64,000 nt of DNA from Comamonas testosteroni (GCA_008727115.1 CP044131.1:1798001-1862000), one strand, 5' to 3'. Positions 19,219 to 28,725 are shown, counted from the first letter of the stretch. Numbers and translations: made by a program. Notes: generated by a model not told the origin, from the letters alone.

Positions 19219-19933
19219 ATTGGCTTTCGACGCTTTCGCTCACAAACGTCGGGCCGGTAGTTCCAGGCACCCAGCCGGGGTAGGTTTCCATGACTTCGGC
19301 AAACAGGGCAGAGTCAATCCAGCGCTGCAGCCAGTCCTGCAGATGGGGCCAGGGCTGCTCGTTCCACTGGGCTTCATCAATGCGGGCGTACTGGCGCACA
19401 AAGGGGCGCAGTGCCATATCGGCCAGGCTGGGGTTTAGGCCAAACAGATAGCCGGTTTCTTCGAGCTGGTCGTTGAGTTCGGACAGCCAGGTCAGCGCGT
19501 CGGCCTGGGCCTGGTTCACAGCTTCGGCATCGTGGCGCTCGGGGTATTTGCAGCGGTCTAGCGCCTGCTTGAAGAAGCCGTCATTGCGCTCGATCAGCGT
19601 CAGCATGTCTTCCAGACTGCCTTGCGTGGGCTGCAGCCAGCCATCGGGGTCGTTGCTGCGCAGCGCATGCAGCATGACTTCCAGGCTCTGGTCGATCACT
19701 TTGCCGTCCTGCAGCACCAGCACTGGCACCGTGCCCTTGGGCGATGCATCCAGCAGTGCCTGGGGCTTGTTGCGCAGATTGATCTCGCGCAGCTCGCAGG
19801 CCAGACCCGCATGCGCTAGCGCCAGACGGGCGCGAATCGCGTAAGGGCAGCGACGGAAGGAATACAGAACGGGCAAGGTGGTTGCAGCGGTCAAGGCAGG
19901 GCAGTGAAAAAAGAAAAACAAAAGCGCCTGCAA
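19217..19933 (-). CDS. Glutathione S-transferase family protein (Cys-type)
   Basis: A 238-residue soluble protein with an N-terminal thioredoxin-like domain and an all-helical C-terminal domain, as in GSTs. The segment VLYSFRRCPYAIRARLAL places a Cys where omega/beta-type GSTs carry the catalytic residue, and GTVPVLVL gives the cis-Pro glutathione-binding motif. The first 17 residues (MQALLFFFFHCP...) are not family-like. No better in-frame start codon is evident, so the true N-terminus is uncertain. The substrate cannot be told. It is convergent with the surface operon. Confidence 0.88.
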   Translation of the reverse strand: MQALLFFFFHCPALTAATTLPVLYSFRRCPYAIRARLALAHAGLACELREINLRNKPQALLDASPKGTVPVLVLQDGKVIDQSLEVMLHALRSNDPDGWLQPTQGSLEDMLTLIERNDGFFKQALDRCKYPERHDAEAVNQAQADALTWLSELNDQLEETGYLFGLNPSLADMALRPFVRQYARIDEAQWNEQPWPHLQDWLQRWIDSALFAEVMETYPGWVPGTTGPTFVSESVESQ

Positions 19934-20021
19934 GGGCGGCGCCGACGGAATTGCTACTGTAACTGCAGCAGCGAAGCCATGCGGTGCGATGAGGCTTAGT
20001 GCGGATACTCTATTTGTAAAT

Positions 20022-20052
20022 TTGATAGCTGCCTGAGTAATACTAGAAAGGG
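20022..20052. repeat. Dispersed palindromic repeat, left half only
   Basis: TTTGATAGCTGCCTGAGTAATACTAGAAAGGG matches the left arm of the palindrome family (TTTGATAGCTGC) and then diverges. It lies beyond the 3' end of the LysR gene. Confidence 0.35.
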
Positions 20053-20071
20053 TTTGGTGCCGATTTGGTTG

Positions 20072-20941
20072 TTACTCCGCATCTTCTTGGATCGTACTCA
20101 GCAGCCATTGGCGAAAGATCTGCAAGGCTTCGCTGTCGTTGCGTGATTTGAGGTGGGTCAGCCAATAGGCGCCTGTATCTACCTCATGCGCAAACGGGCG
20201 TAGCAGCCTTCCCTGCTGCAGCATGTGGCCGAACATGCGCGTGGGCAGCAGGGCCACGCCCGCGCCCTGGGCGGCGGCTTCGGCCAGCGTCAACGATGAA
20301 TCAAACATGGCGCCGCTGGCCAGGGGCACGGGCTGGTTCAGGCCTTCAAACCAGCCTTCCCACTCTTGCGTGCGATAAGAGCGCAGCAGCGTGTGGCGGG
20401 CCAGGTCAGCAGGCTCGCGCAGTTGCGCCGCCAATGCGGGCGCGCACATGGGCGAGAGCGGGGCGCGCAGCAGCATTTGCGCCTCTGTGCCATGCCAGGC
20501 ACCGTCGCCAAAGCGTATGGCGGCATCCAGCCCTTCGCCCGCCAGATCCACGCGGTTGTTGTGCGTCAGCAGCCGCAGGTCAATATGGCTGTGCAGTTGC
20601 TGAAATTGGCTCAGGCGTGGAATCAGCCAGCCAATGGCGAAGGTGCCCACTACGCCCACGGTCAGAATCTCGCGCGGGCGCGGCGCGGTGACTTGCTGCA
20701 GCGACTGGGCAATGCGCTCAAAGCTTTGCGACACCGCAGGCCACAGGGCCTGGCCCTCGTCGGTCAGGGCCAGCCCGCGCGGCAGGCGGCGAAACAGCGG
20801 CTTGCCCAGCCGGTCTTCCAGGTTGCGAATGTGCTGGCTGACGGCGGCCTGGGTGACATGCAGCTCCTCGGCCGCACGCGTCAGGCTCAGATGGCGTGCC
20901 GCCGCGTCGAACATGCGCAGGGCATTGAGGGGGAGCTGCAT
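20072..20941 (-). CDS. LysR-family regulator, AmpR/GcvA-like, divergent from beta-lactamase
   Basis: A 289-residue LTTR. The N-terminus LPLNALRMFDAAARHLSLTRAAEELHVTQ and FRRLPRGLALTDEG are hallmarks of the GcvA/AmpR subgroup, and the effector domain follows from about residue 92. Divergent orientation and a 108-bp intercistronic region with a class A beta-lactamase match the ampR-bla and penR-penA arrangement. In that arrangement muropeptides switch the regulator from repressor to activator. Control of the neighbour is inferred from context. Inducibility is not demonstrable from sequence. Confidence 0.88.
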   Translation of the reverse strand: MQLPLNALRMFDAAARHLSLTRAAEELHVTQAAVSQHIRNLEDRLGKPLFRRLPRGLALTDEGQALWPAVSQSFERIAQSLQQVTAPRPREILTVGVVGTFAIGWLIPRLSQFQQLHSHIDLRLLTHNNRVDLAGEGLDAAIRFGDGAWHGTEAQMLLRAPLSPMCAPALAAQLREPADLARHTLLRSYRTQEWEGWFEGLNQPVPLASGAMFDSSLTLAEAAAQGAGVALLPTRMFGHMLQQGRLLRPFAHEVDTGAYWLTHLKSRNDSEALQIFRQWLLSTIQEDAE

Positions 20942-21049
20942 GGCTATGTATAAGTTTATCTAATGAGTAATGGCAATTATTGTCGCTGGTGCCTTGCTGT
21001 ATTCATTCGTAGACTGCTTTTTATTGCGAATCAACATAAAGAGGAACTT
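20942..21049. promoter_or_regulatory. Intercistronic control region of the LysR/beta-lactamase pair
   Basis: A 108-bp AT-rich spacer between divergent starts, with GAGGA at 21041-21045 as ribosome site for the beta-lactamase. It should hold overlapping promoters and the regulator's operator. AAGTTTATCTAATGAG near 20953 is a possible but unproven site. Confidence 0.45.
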
Positions 21050-21955
21050 ATGCAAAGACGCCACCTGCTGACAACTGCCGCCGCACTGGGGCTGGGCACC
21101 TGGGGCATGTCGGGCTGCGCCATGGACGGCACAAAGCACATGCACGCCAATATCCTGCCCACGCGTGAGCTGGCCAAGCTGGAAGCCATGTCTGGCGGGC
21201 GCCTGGGCCTGTTTGTGCGCGACACGGCCACGGGACAGCAGGCGGGTTGGCGCAGCCAGGAACGCTTTCCCCTGTGCAGCACCTTCAAGACTTTGCTGGC
21301 GGCCCATGCACTCAATGAAGTGCAGCAAGGGCGTTTGCCGCTGGATCGCACATTTCAGTACCGCAAAGCCGATCTGGTGCCCTGGTCGCCGATTACCGAA
21401 AAGCATGCGGATACCGATGCAGGCATGACGCTGCAGCAATTGTGCGAAGCCGCTGTGGTGGTTAGCGACAACACGGCTGCCAATCTGCTGCTCAAGGCTA
21501 CGGGTGGCCCCGAAGGGCTGACGGCCTGGCTGCGCCTGATGGGAGATCACCAGACCCGGCTGGACCGCTTTGAGCCTGAACTCAATACGGCAGTGAAAGG
21601 CGACGAGCGAGACACGACAACGCCTGCGGCCATGCTGGGCAGTCTGCAAAAGCTGCTGGTAGGCACTGTGCTGCCAGAGGCTGAGCGCAATCTGCTGCTG
21701 CAATGGCTGGTGGCCAGCCGAACAGGCGACAAGCGCCTGAGAGCCGGAATGCCTGCAGACTGGAAAGCGGGCGGAAAGACCGGCAGCGGCGAGAACGGCA
21801 CGGCCAACGACACGCTGATCGTCTGGCCCACGACCAAGGCCAAGCCGCTGCTGGTGACGGCCTATTTCACCGGCAGCCAGTTGGATGCGGCGGGGCGCGA
21901 CGCCGTGCTGGCGCAGGTGGGTGATGCGGTCAAGCGCTGGTATCTGGCGCTTTGA
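21050..21955 (+). CDS. Class A beta-lactamase
   Basis: A 301-residue serine beta-lactamase. The catalytic set is complete: Ser77 with Lys80 (STFK), Ser139-Asp-Asn (SDN), Glu175 in the omega loop (RFEPELN) and Lys243-Thr-Gly (KTG). The N-terminus MQRRHLLTTAAALGLG carries twin arginines with a hydrophobic core, as in Tat-exported L2-type enzymes. GMSGCA could alternatively serve as a lipobox. The ATG at 21050 with GAGGA upstream is chosen over 20963. It should hydrolyse penicillins and some cephalosporins; the spectrum cannot be read from sequence. It is probably controlled by the adjacent AmpR-like gene. Confidence 0.96.
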   Translation: MQRRHLLTTAAALGLGTWGMSGCAMDGTKHMHANILPTRELAKLEAMSGGRLGLFVRDTATGQQAGWRSQERFPLCSTFKTLLAAHALNEVQQGRLPLDRTFQYRKADLVPWSPITEKHADTDAGMTLQQLCEAAVVVSDNTAANLLLKATGGPEGLTAWLRLMGDHQTRLDRFEPELNTAVKGDERDTTTPAAMLGSLQKLLVGTVLPEAERNLLLQWLVASRTGDKRLRAGMPADWKAGGKTGSGENGTANDTLIVWPTTKAKPLLVTAYFTGSQLDAAGRDAVLAQVGDAVKRWYLAL

Positions 21956-22086
21956 GTTGCGCTTGGCACTTCTTCAACGCAGGTGCCTGCGTGCTGGGTT
22001 TGGCCGGATGTGGTAATTGCATATGTGAATGTTTTGAATGCGGCGCAGAATAGGCTGGTTGACCGCCAGCCCTTTCTACCCTTCTC

Positions 22087-23520
22087 ATGCAGCAAGAGCC
22101 CGATTTTTTCCATAACCTCAACGAAGAAATGCGCGACGGCCAGCGATGGCTGGAGCGGACGGTGGTGCTGGCCTATGCGGCAGCAGCAGGTCTTAGTGTG
22201 GTGGCCTTTACGCTGCTGGCCGATGCAGCGTTTGAGTTTTTCGAGAGCATCTACCAAGGCGTTCACGGCTGGCTGGTGCTGATCTGGATGCCTGCGATCA
22301 CCGCCGCTGCGGTCTGGGCCACGCGTAAATGGGCTCCCGGCGCGGCAGGCTCTGGCATTCCCCAGGTGATAGCCACGCTGGAGCCATCGGTCGATGCCAG
22401 CTTGCGCAGCCGCTTTGTGTCTCTGTGGCTGTCGTTTGCCAAGATCATCTTGTCCAGCGCCGGTTTTCTAGCGGGCCTGTCGATAGGGCGCGAAGGCCCT
22501 TCCGTACAGGTCGCTGCGGGTGTCATGCATTCGGCGCGGCGCTGGCTGGGGCCGAAATCCGTCATCAACAGCCACGCCTTGCTGGTGGCCGGTGGTGCTG
22601 CCGGCATTGCCGCGGCTTTCAACGCGCCATTGGCGGGCGTGGTGTTTGCGATTGAGGAGCTGTCGCGCAAACTGGAGTCACGCTCCAGCGGCCTCATCAT
22701 TGCGGCCATTGTGCTGGCGGGTCTGATGGGTGTTTCCGTCTTCGGCAATCTCAGCTACTTTGGTCGTATTCGTGTGGCTGAACTCAGCTGGCGAGACTTG
22801 CTGCCCTGTCTGACGGTGGCGCTGACCTGTGGCGTGCTGGGCGGCCTGTTTGCCAAGCTGATGACCATGTCGCTTACCTCTTCGACCGAGAGGCTCAACA
22901 AGCTCAAGTCACGCTTTCCCATTCGCTTTGCCGCAGGGCTGGCCTTGCTGATTGCCGTCATCGGCGTGGTCACCGGTGGGGCCACCTTCGGCGCGGGCTC
23001 TGAGGCGGTCAAGCACATGCTGCAGGGCGAGGCCGATGTGCCCGAGTTCTATGTCACGCTCAAGTTCATTGCCACCTGGCTGTCTGCCTGGGTGGGCGTG
23101 CCCGGCGGCATTTTTGCGCCATCGCTGTCGATTGGCGCCGGCGTGGGCAACAACGTGGCCAGCATTGCCGGCACAACAGATATCGCACCAGCCCTGATTG
23201 CCATGGGCATGGCGGCTTTTCTGGCGGCAGTGACCCAGGCACCGCTGACGGCTTTCATCATCGTCATGGAAATGGTCGATGGACATTCGCTGGTATTGAG
23301 TCTGATGGCCTCGGCCATGATTGCCAGCATGGTCTCGCGCATGATTGCGCGACCACTGTATGAGTCGCTGGCTTTGCATATGCTCAATGTCGCCCGGGGA
23401 GCGCTGCCCAAGGAGCCTGAGGCCAGCCCGGCCCATGAGGGGGCCGCCGAGGGCACGCCTGCCGAAGGAAAGGCGGCGCCTGATACGGTATCAGGCAAGC
23501 GGGGCCAGGCGCAGTCATAA
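22087..23520 (+). CDS. ClC-family chloride transporter
   Basis: A 477-residue polytopic membrane protein with the three ClC selectivity motifs: GSGIPQ (about residue 88), GREGPS with gating Glu136, and GGIFAP (about 338). FNAPLAGVVFAIEEL carries the internal glutamate that marks H+/Cl- antiporters rather than channels. It ends in a soluble Ala/Glu-rich tail with no CBS domains. It stands alone, 131 bp after the beta-lactamase. A role in acid resistance or charge balance is family knowledge, not shown here. Confidence 0.95.
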   Translation: MQQEPDFFHNLNEEMRDGQRWLERTVVLAYAAAAGLSVVAFTLLADAAFEFFESIYQGVHGWLVLIWMPAITAAAVWATRKWAPGAAGSGIPQVIATLEPSVDASLRSRFVSLWLSFAKIILSSAGFLAGLSIGREGPSVQVAAGVMHSARRWLGPKSVINSHALLVAGGAAGIAAAFNAPLAGVVFAIEELSRKLESRSSGLIIAAIVLAGLMGVSVFGNLSYFGRIRVAELSWRDLLPCLTVALTCGVLGGLFAKLMTMSLTSSTERLNKLKSRFPIRFAAGLALLIAVIGVVTGGATFGAGSEAVKHMLQGEADVPEFYVTLKFIATWLSAWVGVPGGIFAPSLSIGAGVGNNVASIAGTTDIAPALIAMGMAAFLAAVTQAPLTAFIIVMEMVDGHSLVLSLMASAMIASMVSRMIARPLYESLALHMLNVARGALPKEPEASPAHEGAAEGTPAEGKAAPDTVSGKRGQAQS

Positions 23521-23615
23521 GAGAGGGGCGAGGGGCGCTCTGGTGATGGAGAGCCTCTTGCCTTGAGCTGTGGCGCAGTCGCTGCATGATGAGGGCATTT
23601 TTTCAAGGAAAAGCT

Positions 23616-24149
23616 ATGAATGAGGTGCTGCAACTGCGCCCGCTAGAGCGCGATGATCTGAGGTTCGTCCACTCTCTGAACAACAACGCCAGCGTCATGC
23701 GCTACTGGTTTGAAGAACCGTTCGAAACCTTCGATGAGCTCAGTAGCCTGTACGAGCAGCATGTCCACGACCAGAGCGAGCGGCGCTTTGTAGTGGCAGA
23801 CGGGCTGGTAAGAGTAGGACTGGTGGAGCTGGTGGAAATCAATCTGATTCACCGGCGCGCCGAAATTCAAATCATCATTGACCCCGGTTTTCAGGGGCGG
23901 GGCCTGGCTTCCACTGCCATGCTGATGGCTCTGGACTATGGCTTCAAGGTGCTGAACCTGTACAAGGTGTATTTGTACGTGGACAAGAGCAATGACAAGG
24001 CCGTCCACATTTACGACAAGCTGGGCTTTACCCCTGAAGGTGAACTGGTGGATGAATTCTTTGCCAACGGGGCATATCGCACCGCATTGCGCATGTACAT
24101 GCTTCAGTCGCAGTATCTGAAGATGAATACGCTGCCTCCCGTCGCTTGA
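23616..24149 (+). CDS. speG: Spermidine N1-acetyltransferase
   Basis: A 177-residue GNAT enzyme that acetylates spermidine/spermine using acetyl-CoA. It matches SpeG closely throughout: [45 protein letters not shown], the acetyl-CoA loop GFQGRGLAS and [20 protein letters not shown]. The ATG at 23616, with AAGGAA five bases before, is preferred to the ATG at 23586. It is convergent with nrdJ, with no clear operon partners. Polyamine stress protection is the expected role. Confidence 0.95.
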   Translation: MNEVLQLRPLERDDLRFVHSLNNNASVMRYWFEEPFETFDELSSLYEQHVHDQSERRFVVADGLVRVGLVELVEINLIHRRAEIQIIIDPGFQGRGLASTAMLMALDYGFKVLNLYKVYLYVDKSNDKAVHIYDKLGFTPEGELVDEFFANGAYRTALRMYMLQSQYLKMNTLPPVA

Positions 24150-24221
24150 GACTCTGGCCGTGTCGAGCGGCCAGGTCTGAGGGCTGACGGGAAGTGATGA
24201 CGTGATGACTTAGGCCTTGGC

Positions 24222-26615
24222 CTATCCACACGCACCCACATGGCCGCAGGCCGTGCAGAAGTTGCAGCCGTCCTTGCGAATCATGGCGTGCGCGCCGCAC
24301 TCCGGGCACTTCTTTCCGCCGACATGGCCGTTGATCGGCATGTGAACCTCGGCAGGAGAAGCAGGCGACGCGCTGGTGCTGGGCGCAGGCTGCGGCAGGC
24401 CCCGGTTGGCGATGATGCTTTGAATCGCATAGGCCAGCAGGGCGACTTCGCTGTCATGCCACAGCGGGATGCGGCTGCCGTCTTCGCGCGCCATGCTGCC
24501 GTAGCGGATGGGGCCACGGTCCCAGGCGACTTTGCGCAGGTCGGCCAGGGCCTTGTCCAGAAAGCCGCCGCGCGCGGCCAGGCTCAGGCTGCGCATGGTG
24601 GCGGTGATCCACTGCTGGCTCTCTCCCGTCTGGCCCACGGGCATGAAGAACTCGATGGGGCGCTCCACGCCATCCACGATCATGAAGCTCACCACCAGAT
24701 ACAGCCGCCTTGCGCCGTCGTGGGTGAAGTATTCGATCTTGTCCACCACGGCGTTGAGCGGGCCTTCGGGGCGGCGCTCAATCACGGTTTCCAGTCCTGA
24801 ATGCATAGTTGCTGGCGCTTTGTCAGCCTGCGTTTGAGCCTGATTTTGCGTAGATTCCACCGACAGCACAGCGCCCAGTGTGTCGTTGGGCCGATAGGTG
24901 GCGCAGCCCTTCAGACCCGCTTCCCAGCATTCCATATAGAGGTTCTTGAAATCCTCAAACGGATAGTCGGCCGGGATGTTGACGGTCTTGGAGATCGAGG
25001 TGTCGATATACGGCTGCACGCAGCGCATCATGGCCACATGCTCGCTGGCGCTCATCTCCAACGCGCTGACGAAATAGTCGGGCAGAGCTGCATCGTCGCC
25101 ATGCAGAGCCTTGTAGAGGCGATACGCATGGTCTTGCACCGTGTAGAACTGCTCGCCGCCGTCTGCCGTGCGCTTTTTGCGCGTGTAAGTCCAGGAGAAA
25201 GCAGGCTCAATGCCGTTCGATGCATTGTCGGCAAAGGCCAGCGACACCGTGCCCGTGGGCGCAATCGACAGCAAGTGGCTATTGCGCAGGCCATGCTTTT
25301 TGATGGCGGCGCGCAAGTCTTTGGGCAGGCGCTTGGCAAAGCCGCTTTGCAGATACTGCTTGGATTTGAACAGCGGGAACGCGCCTTTTTCCTGCGCCAA
25401 CTCGACCGAGGCGGCATAGGCTGCATCACGCATGGTGCGGGCGATGGCTTCGGCCTGCTTCAGGCCTTCTTCGCTGGCATAGCGCAGGCCCAGCAGGATC
25501 AAAGTGTCGCCCAGCCCGGTAAAGCCTACGCCGATGCGGCGCTTCTGGCGTGCCTCATTTTGCTGCTCTGGCAGCGGCCAGACGGTGGCGTCCAGCACGT
25601 TGTCCAGCATGCGCACCTGGATGGCGACGGCAGCGCTAAAGGCTTCGAGGTCGAAACTCGCTTGCGGCGTGAACGGATCACGCACAAAGCGCGTGAGGAT
25701 GATGGGCCCCAGATCGCAGCAGCCATAGGGCGGCAGCGGCTGCTCGCCGCAGGGGTTGGTGGCAGCAATCTGCTCGGCGTACCAGAGGTTGTTGTCGGCG
25801 TTGATATTGTCCAGAAACAGAATGCCGGGCTCGGCAAAGTCATAGGCCGACTGCATGATGCTGTCCCACAGCGCACGGGCGGCCAGCGTCTGATAGACCC
25901 ACAGGCCGTCTTCGCGACGATGGGCACCCGCCTGAAGCTGCGCCTCACCGGGGCTGGCGATGTGCACCAGTTCCCAGTCGGCATCGTCCTTGACGGCCTG
26001 CATGAAAGCACTGCTCACGCCCACCGAGACATTGAAATTGTTCCAGCGGCCCTTTTGCCGCTTGGCGGTGATGAACTCCAGCACATCGGGGTGATCGATG
26101 CGCAGCACGCCCATCTGCGCACCGCGCCGTGCGCCAGCTGATTCCACCGTGGTGCAAGAGGCATCAAATACATCAATGAATGAGCAGGGCCCCGAGGCGT
26201 GCGAATTCGTGCCGCGAACCAGCGCGCCACGCGGGCGCAGGTTGGAGAAGTCATAGCCCACGCCACCGCCTCGCCGCATGGTCTCTGCGGCTTGCGACAG
26301 CGCGGTGTAAATGCCGGGGTTGCCCAGGGTGTCAAAGCCGTTGGTAGCGTCGGCTACGGGCTGGACAAAACAGTTGATCAGCGTGGCCTTGGTATCCAGC
26401 CCGGCGGCGGCCATGATGCGCCCCGCACCAATGGCGCCGCGCTGCAGATTGCTCAGAAACTGTTGCTGCCAGTGCGCTTGCAGCTCGGGCTTTTCTACGG
26501 CGGCCAGCGCCTTGGCGACGCGCTCAAACAGGTCTTGCTCGGACTGCTCGCCAGCGGCCAGATATTTCTCGGCCAAGACGTCCTGGCTGATGGCTTGGGG
26601 AGGGAGATGGGTCAT
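24222..26615 (-). CDS. nrdJ: Adenosylcobalamin-dependent ribonucleoside-diphosphate reductase (class II)
   Basis: A 797-residue class II ribonucleotide reductase making deoxyribonucleotides without oxygen. Visible are the ATLINCFV cysteine, RRGGGVGYDFSNLRPRG, the active-site loop NPCGEQPLPPYGCCDLG, and APTGTVSLAFADNASNGIEP. The C-terminus carries a CPECG and CTACG zinc-ribbon-like pair typical of the long NrdJ form. The ATG at 26615 has GAGG six bases upstream and is preferred over 26627. The linker near residues 585-610 (Gln/Ala-rich) contains a stretch resembling the dispersed repeat. It needs B12 and suits low-oxygen growth, as does the formate dehydrogenase further on. Confidence 0.95.
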   Translation of the reverse strand: MTHLPPQAISQDVLAEKYLAAGEQSEQDLFERVAKALAAVEKPELQAHWQQQFLSNLQRGAIGAGRIMAAAGLDTKATLINCFVQPVADATNGFDTLGNPGIYTALSQAAETMRRGGGVGYDFSNLRPRGALVRGTNSHASGPCSFIDVFDASCTTVESAGARRGAQMGVLRIDHPDVLEFITAKRQKGRWNNFNVSVGVSSAFMQAVKDDADWELVHIASPGEAQLQAGAHRREDGLWVYQTLAARALWDSIMQSAYDFAEPGILFLDNINADNNLWYAEQIAATNPCGEQPLPPYGCCDLGPIILTRFVRDPFTPQASFDLEAFSAAVAIQVRMLDNVLDATVWPLPEQQNEARQKRRIGVGFTGLGDTLILLGLRYASEEGLKQAEAIARTMRDAAYAASVELAQEKGAFPLFKSKQYLQSGFAKRLPKDLRAAIKKHGLRNSHLLSIAPTGTVSLAFADNASNGIEPAFSWTYTRKKRTADGGEQFYTVQDHAYRLYKALHGDDAALPDYFVSALEMSASEHVAMMRCVQPYIDTSISKTVNIPADYPFEDFKNLYMECWEAGLKGCATYRPNDTLGAVLSVESTQNQAQTQADKAPATMHSGLETVIERRPEGPLNAVVDKIEYFTHDGARRLYLVVSFMIVDGVERPIEFFMPVGQTGESQQWITATMRSLSLAARGGFLDKALADLRKVAWDRGPIRYGSMAREDGSRIPLWHDSEVALLAYAIQSIIANRGLPQPAPSTSASPASPAEVHMPINGHVGGKKCPECGAHAMIRKDGCNFCTACGHVGACG
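24806..24825. repeat. Repeat-like stretch inside the nrdJ linker
   Basis: TAGTTGCTGGCGCTTTGTCA is close to TAGCTGCTGGCGCTAGTCA inside hrpA (45134) and to the TAGCTGCAAGCGCTT core of the intergenic palindromes. It falls in the low-complexity linker of NrdJ, where an in-frame insertion would be tolerated. Origin from the repeat is inference. Confidence 0.35.
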
Positions 26616-26737
26616 GGCATGCCTCATACAACGTTCATATGGGCTTTGTAGCGCAGATGAGCGCAGGGTGCTGTGATACAGCGCAACCTGGGGCAGTCTC
26701 CATGGAGATCAGAGGCAGCCCCAGCGTTGGAGCTATC

Positions 26738-28441
26738 TCACTGTGTGAATGATTTCACAGGCATTGGCAGGCGTGGCTTTTCCCATTGATAGGCTTGGCT
26801 CAAGACATTGCGCTCCAGGGACTGGCTGCTCCAGCGGATATCAAGCAGGTCAGCCACAGTCCAGGCCGCCCAGTCTGAGCGGAATGGCCTTTCCGAGATG
26901 TCTTCGGGCAGCGTGTCCGTAGGCGTCGCTTGCCAAATGATTGTGGGGATTCGGTAACCGGCTTCGGTGTTCTTGCTGTGCCCAGCATGATTGCGGTCAT
27001 GCCCGACCTCTTGACCATGATCGGAAAGATACATCCAGGCCACCTTGCCTTTGCCTGAGGCGACCGATTGGGTGAGGTGCAGCATTTCCGCCACCACATG
27101 GTCGTGATAGAGCAGCGCAGCATCATATTCCTGGCGTTGCTGGCGTACCCACAAGGACGAGCCCTTGCTCTTTAGCGATGCATCGATCGCATCGACTTCA
27201 TCATCGAAGGGGTTCTGGCCCTTGGGGTAACGCAGGCTGTAATGAGGATGGGCACCCAACATGTGAACCACAATGAATTTGCGCTCGGAGGGCGCGTCAA
27301 GAGCCGTCTTCAGCTCATCCAGCATTTCCCCATCCAGCGACACCGTGGAGCGCCCGGGAGTGCGGTTCACGATCTGCACCGTGTCCGCAAGCCTGGCATG
27401 CTGCTGTTCGATCCCTACATCGTCGTGGTTGCTGATCCACCAGGTCTTGTAGCCCGATGCTCGCGCAAGCGCGAGCAGGTGATGGGACTCAGGCGAGTCC
27501 GGGGCTCCGAAGCCAAATAAGTTGCGCACTGCAGGCAGGGTGCTGGCATCTACAGACCACGCATTGCGCAGCACGGTCATCTGGGGCCCTGAAACTCTCT
27601 GATGCTCTTGAAGCCGGGGTGTTGTCTGCCTTTCATAGCCATAGAGCGATAGGTTGTCCCGGTTAATGCTCTCGCTGAGGACCAGCACGACGGTGGATGG
27701 ATCGGCATCCTCGAGCAGAGGATTGGCCTGAATGGCATGCTTCAGCAGTCTTGCACGCTCCTCTTGCTGATCACCCAGACTGGCCTTCAGCTCTTGAGTC
27801 GAGTGCGCCCATTGCGTCCAGAAAATGACAGGGTGCAGCCTGCGCCAAGGCTTGCTGGAATAGGCCAGCGCACAAACAAGGGCCACGATCAGTGACAGCA
27901 CCGCAAATCTGCGGCTCTTGTGCATGGCGCTCAAGGCGGCTCGCCCCGTGAGGTGCCACACCAGCAAAGCAAGCAGGGCAAGGCCGCCGCAGATCAGCAT
28001 GGCGCTGCGCCAGTGCATCGATAGATATTCGGAGCTCTCCCGCCAGTTGGTGTTGGCCATTGCGCCGACCACCATGGATCCTTCCGGAGCCGACTGGTAC
28101 AGGTCCATCAAGTAAGCGCGGATGGAGCCGTCCAAGGCAAAGAGCATGACCCAGAAAAAAGCCAGCACACGCCTGGCCTTTTGCCAGACGGGACTGCGCA
28201 CCGGCCAGGCAAGCCAGATGAACGCAGGTAGCATGAGGGTCAGCAGCTGTGCAACGCGTCTGCCGTCATGCCCCAGAACGATAAAAAACAGGGCAATGAA
28301 GGCTAGGGCAGACAGCGCAGGCAAGGCGATGCTCTTGCCAGGCGATGCAGAAAAGTCACTGGAGGTAGGTGTGGGGGTCAAGACACAGAACTCAGGAAGA
28401 ACCATCACTGCAGCAACGTGCTTCTCAAATGCTGGAGACAT
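26738..28441 (-). CDS. Lipid A phosphoethanolamine transferase-like sulfatase-fold protein
   Basis: Up to 567 residues (555 if started at 28405). An N-terminal membrane domain of about five helices (residues 38-205) is followed by a periplasmic alkaline-phosphatase/sulfatase-fold domain. Motifs include VLVLSESINRDNLSLYGY, RQTTPRL, NAWSVDASTLPA (candidate catalytic Thr), HMLGAHPHY and LSDHGQEVGHDRN (metal ligands). This is the EptA/CptA family, which moves phosphoethanolamine from phosphatidylethanolamine to lipopolysaccharide. Which sugar is modified (lipid A or core) is not determinable. Three 11-bp direct repeats lie about 200 bp upstream. Confidence 0.88.
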   Translation of the reverse strand: MSPAFEKHVAAVMVLPEFCVLTPTPTSSDFSASPGKSIALPALSALAFIALFFIVLGHDGRRVAQLLTLMLPAFIWLAWPVRSPVWQKARRVLAFFWVMLFALDGSIRAYLMDLYQSAPEGSMVVGAMANTNWRESSEYLSMHWRSAMLICGGLALLALLVWHLTGRAALSAMHKSRRFAVLSLIVALVCALAYSSKPWRRLHPVIFWTQWAHSTQELKASLGDQQEERARLLKHAIQANPLLEDADPSTVVLVLSESINRDNLSLYGYERQTTPRLQEHQRVSGPQMTVLRNAWSVDASTLPAVRNLFGFGAPDSPESHHLLALARASGYKTWWISNHDDVGIEQQHARLADTVQIVNRTPGRSTVSLDGEMLDELKTALDAPSERKFIVVHMLGAHPHYSLRYPKGQNPFDDEVDAIDASLKSKGSSLWVRQQRQEYDAALLYHDHVVAEMLHLTQSVASGKGKVAWMYLSDHGQEVGHDRNHAGHSKNTEAGYRIPTIIWQATPTDTLPEDISERPFRSDWAAWTVADLLDIRWSSQSLERNVLSQAYQWEKPRLPMPVKSFTQ

Positions 28442-28633
28442 GAATGCTCCAGGTTTTGAAATGGTTTGCTGCGTCGAATGCCTTCGCTTTTCGAGCTGCT
28501 CATCTGGATGGAGCAGGCGAATACTTCCGCTGAGTTATGTGTCTTTGGGCTGAAGTTGAAGCTGGCGGCGTGAGCCTAGCACTCTTTGCTTCACCTGAAG
28601 ACAAGGCCGCAAGCAATTTGAGAGGGTAAAGCC

Positions 28634-28666
28634 GGTGACTGATAGGTGATTGATAGGTCACTGAGA
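28634..28666 (-). promoter_or_regulatory. Three 11-bp tandem direct repeats upstream of the phosphoethanolamine transferase gene
   Basis: GGTGACTGATA, GGTGATTGATA and GGTCACTGAGA are head-to-tail at exactly 11-bp pitch. On the coding strand they read as TCAGTGACC/TCAATCACC/TCAGTCACC. One-helical-turn spacing is the layout used by OmpR-family response regulators such as PmrA and PhoB. The binding protein is unknown. Confidence 0.55.
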
Positions 28667-28725
28667 GAGCTTGAACAGTGCAGCTCACTCACCCCAAGTA
28701 TTTCTGGAGTTCAGATATCTCAAAA

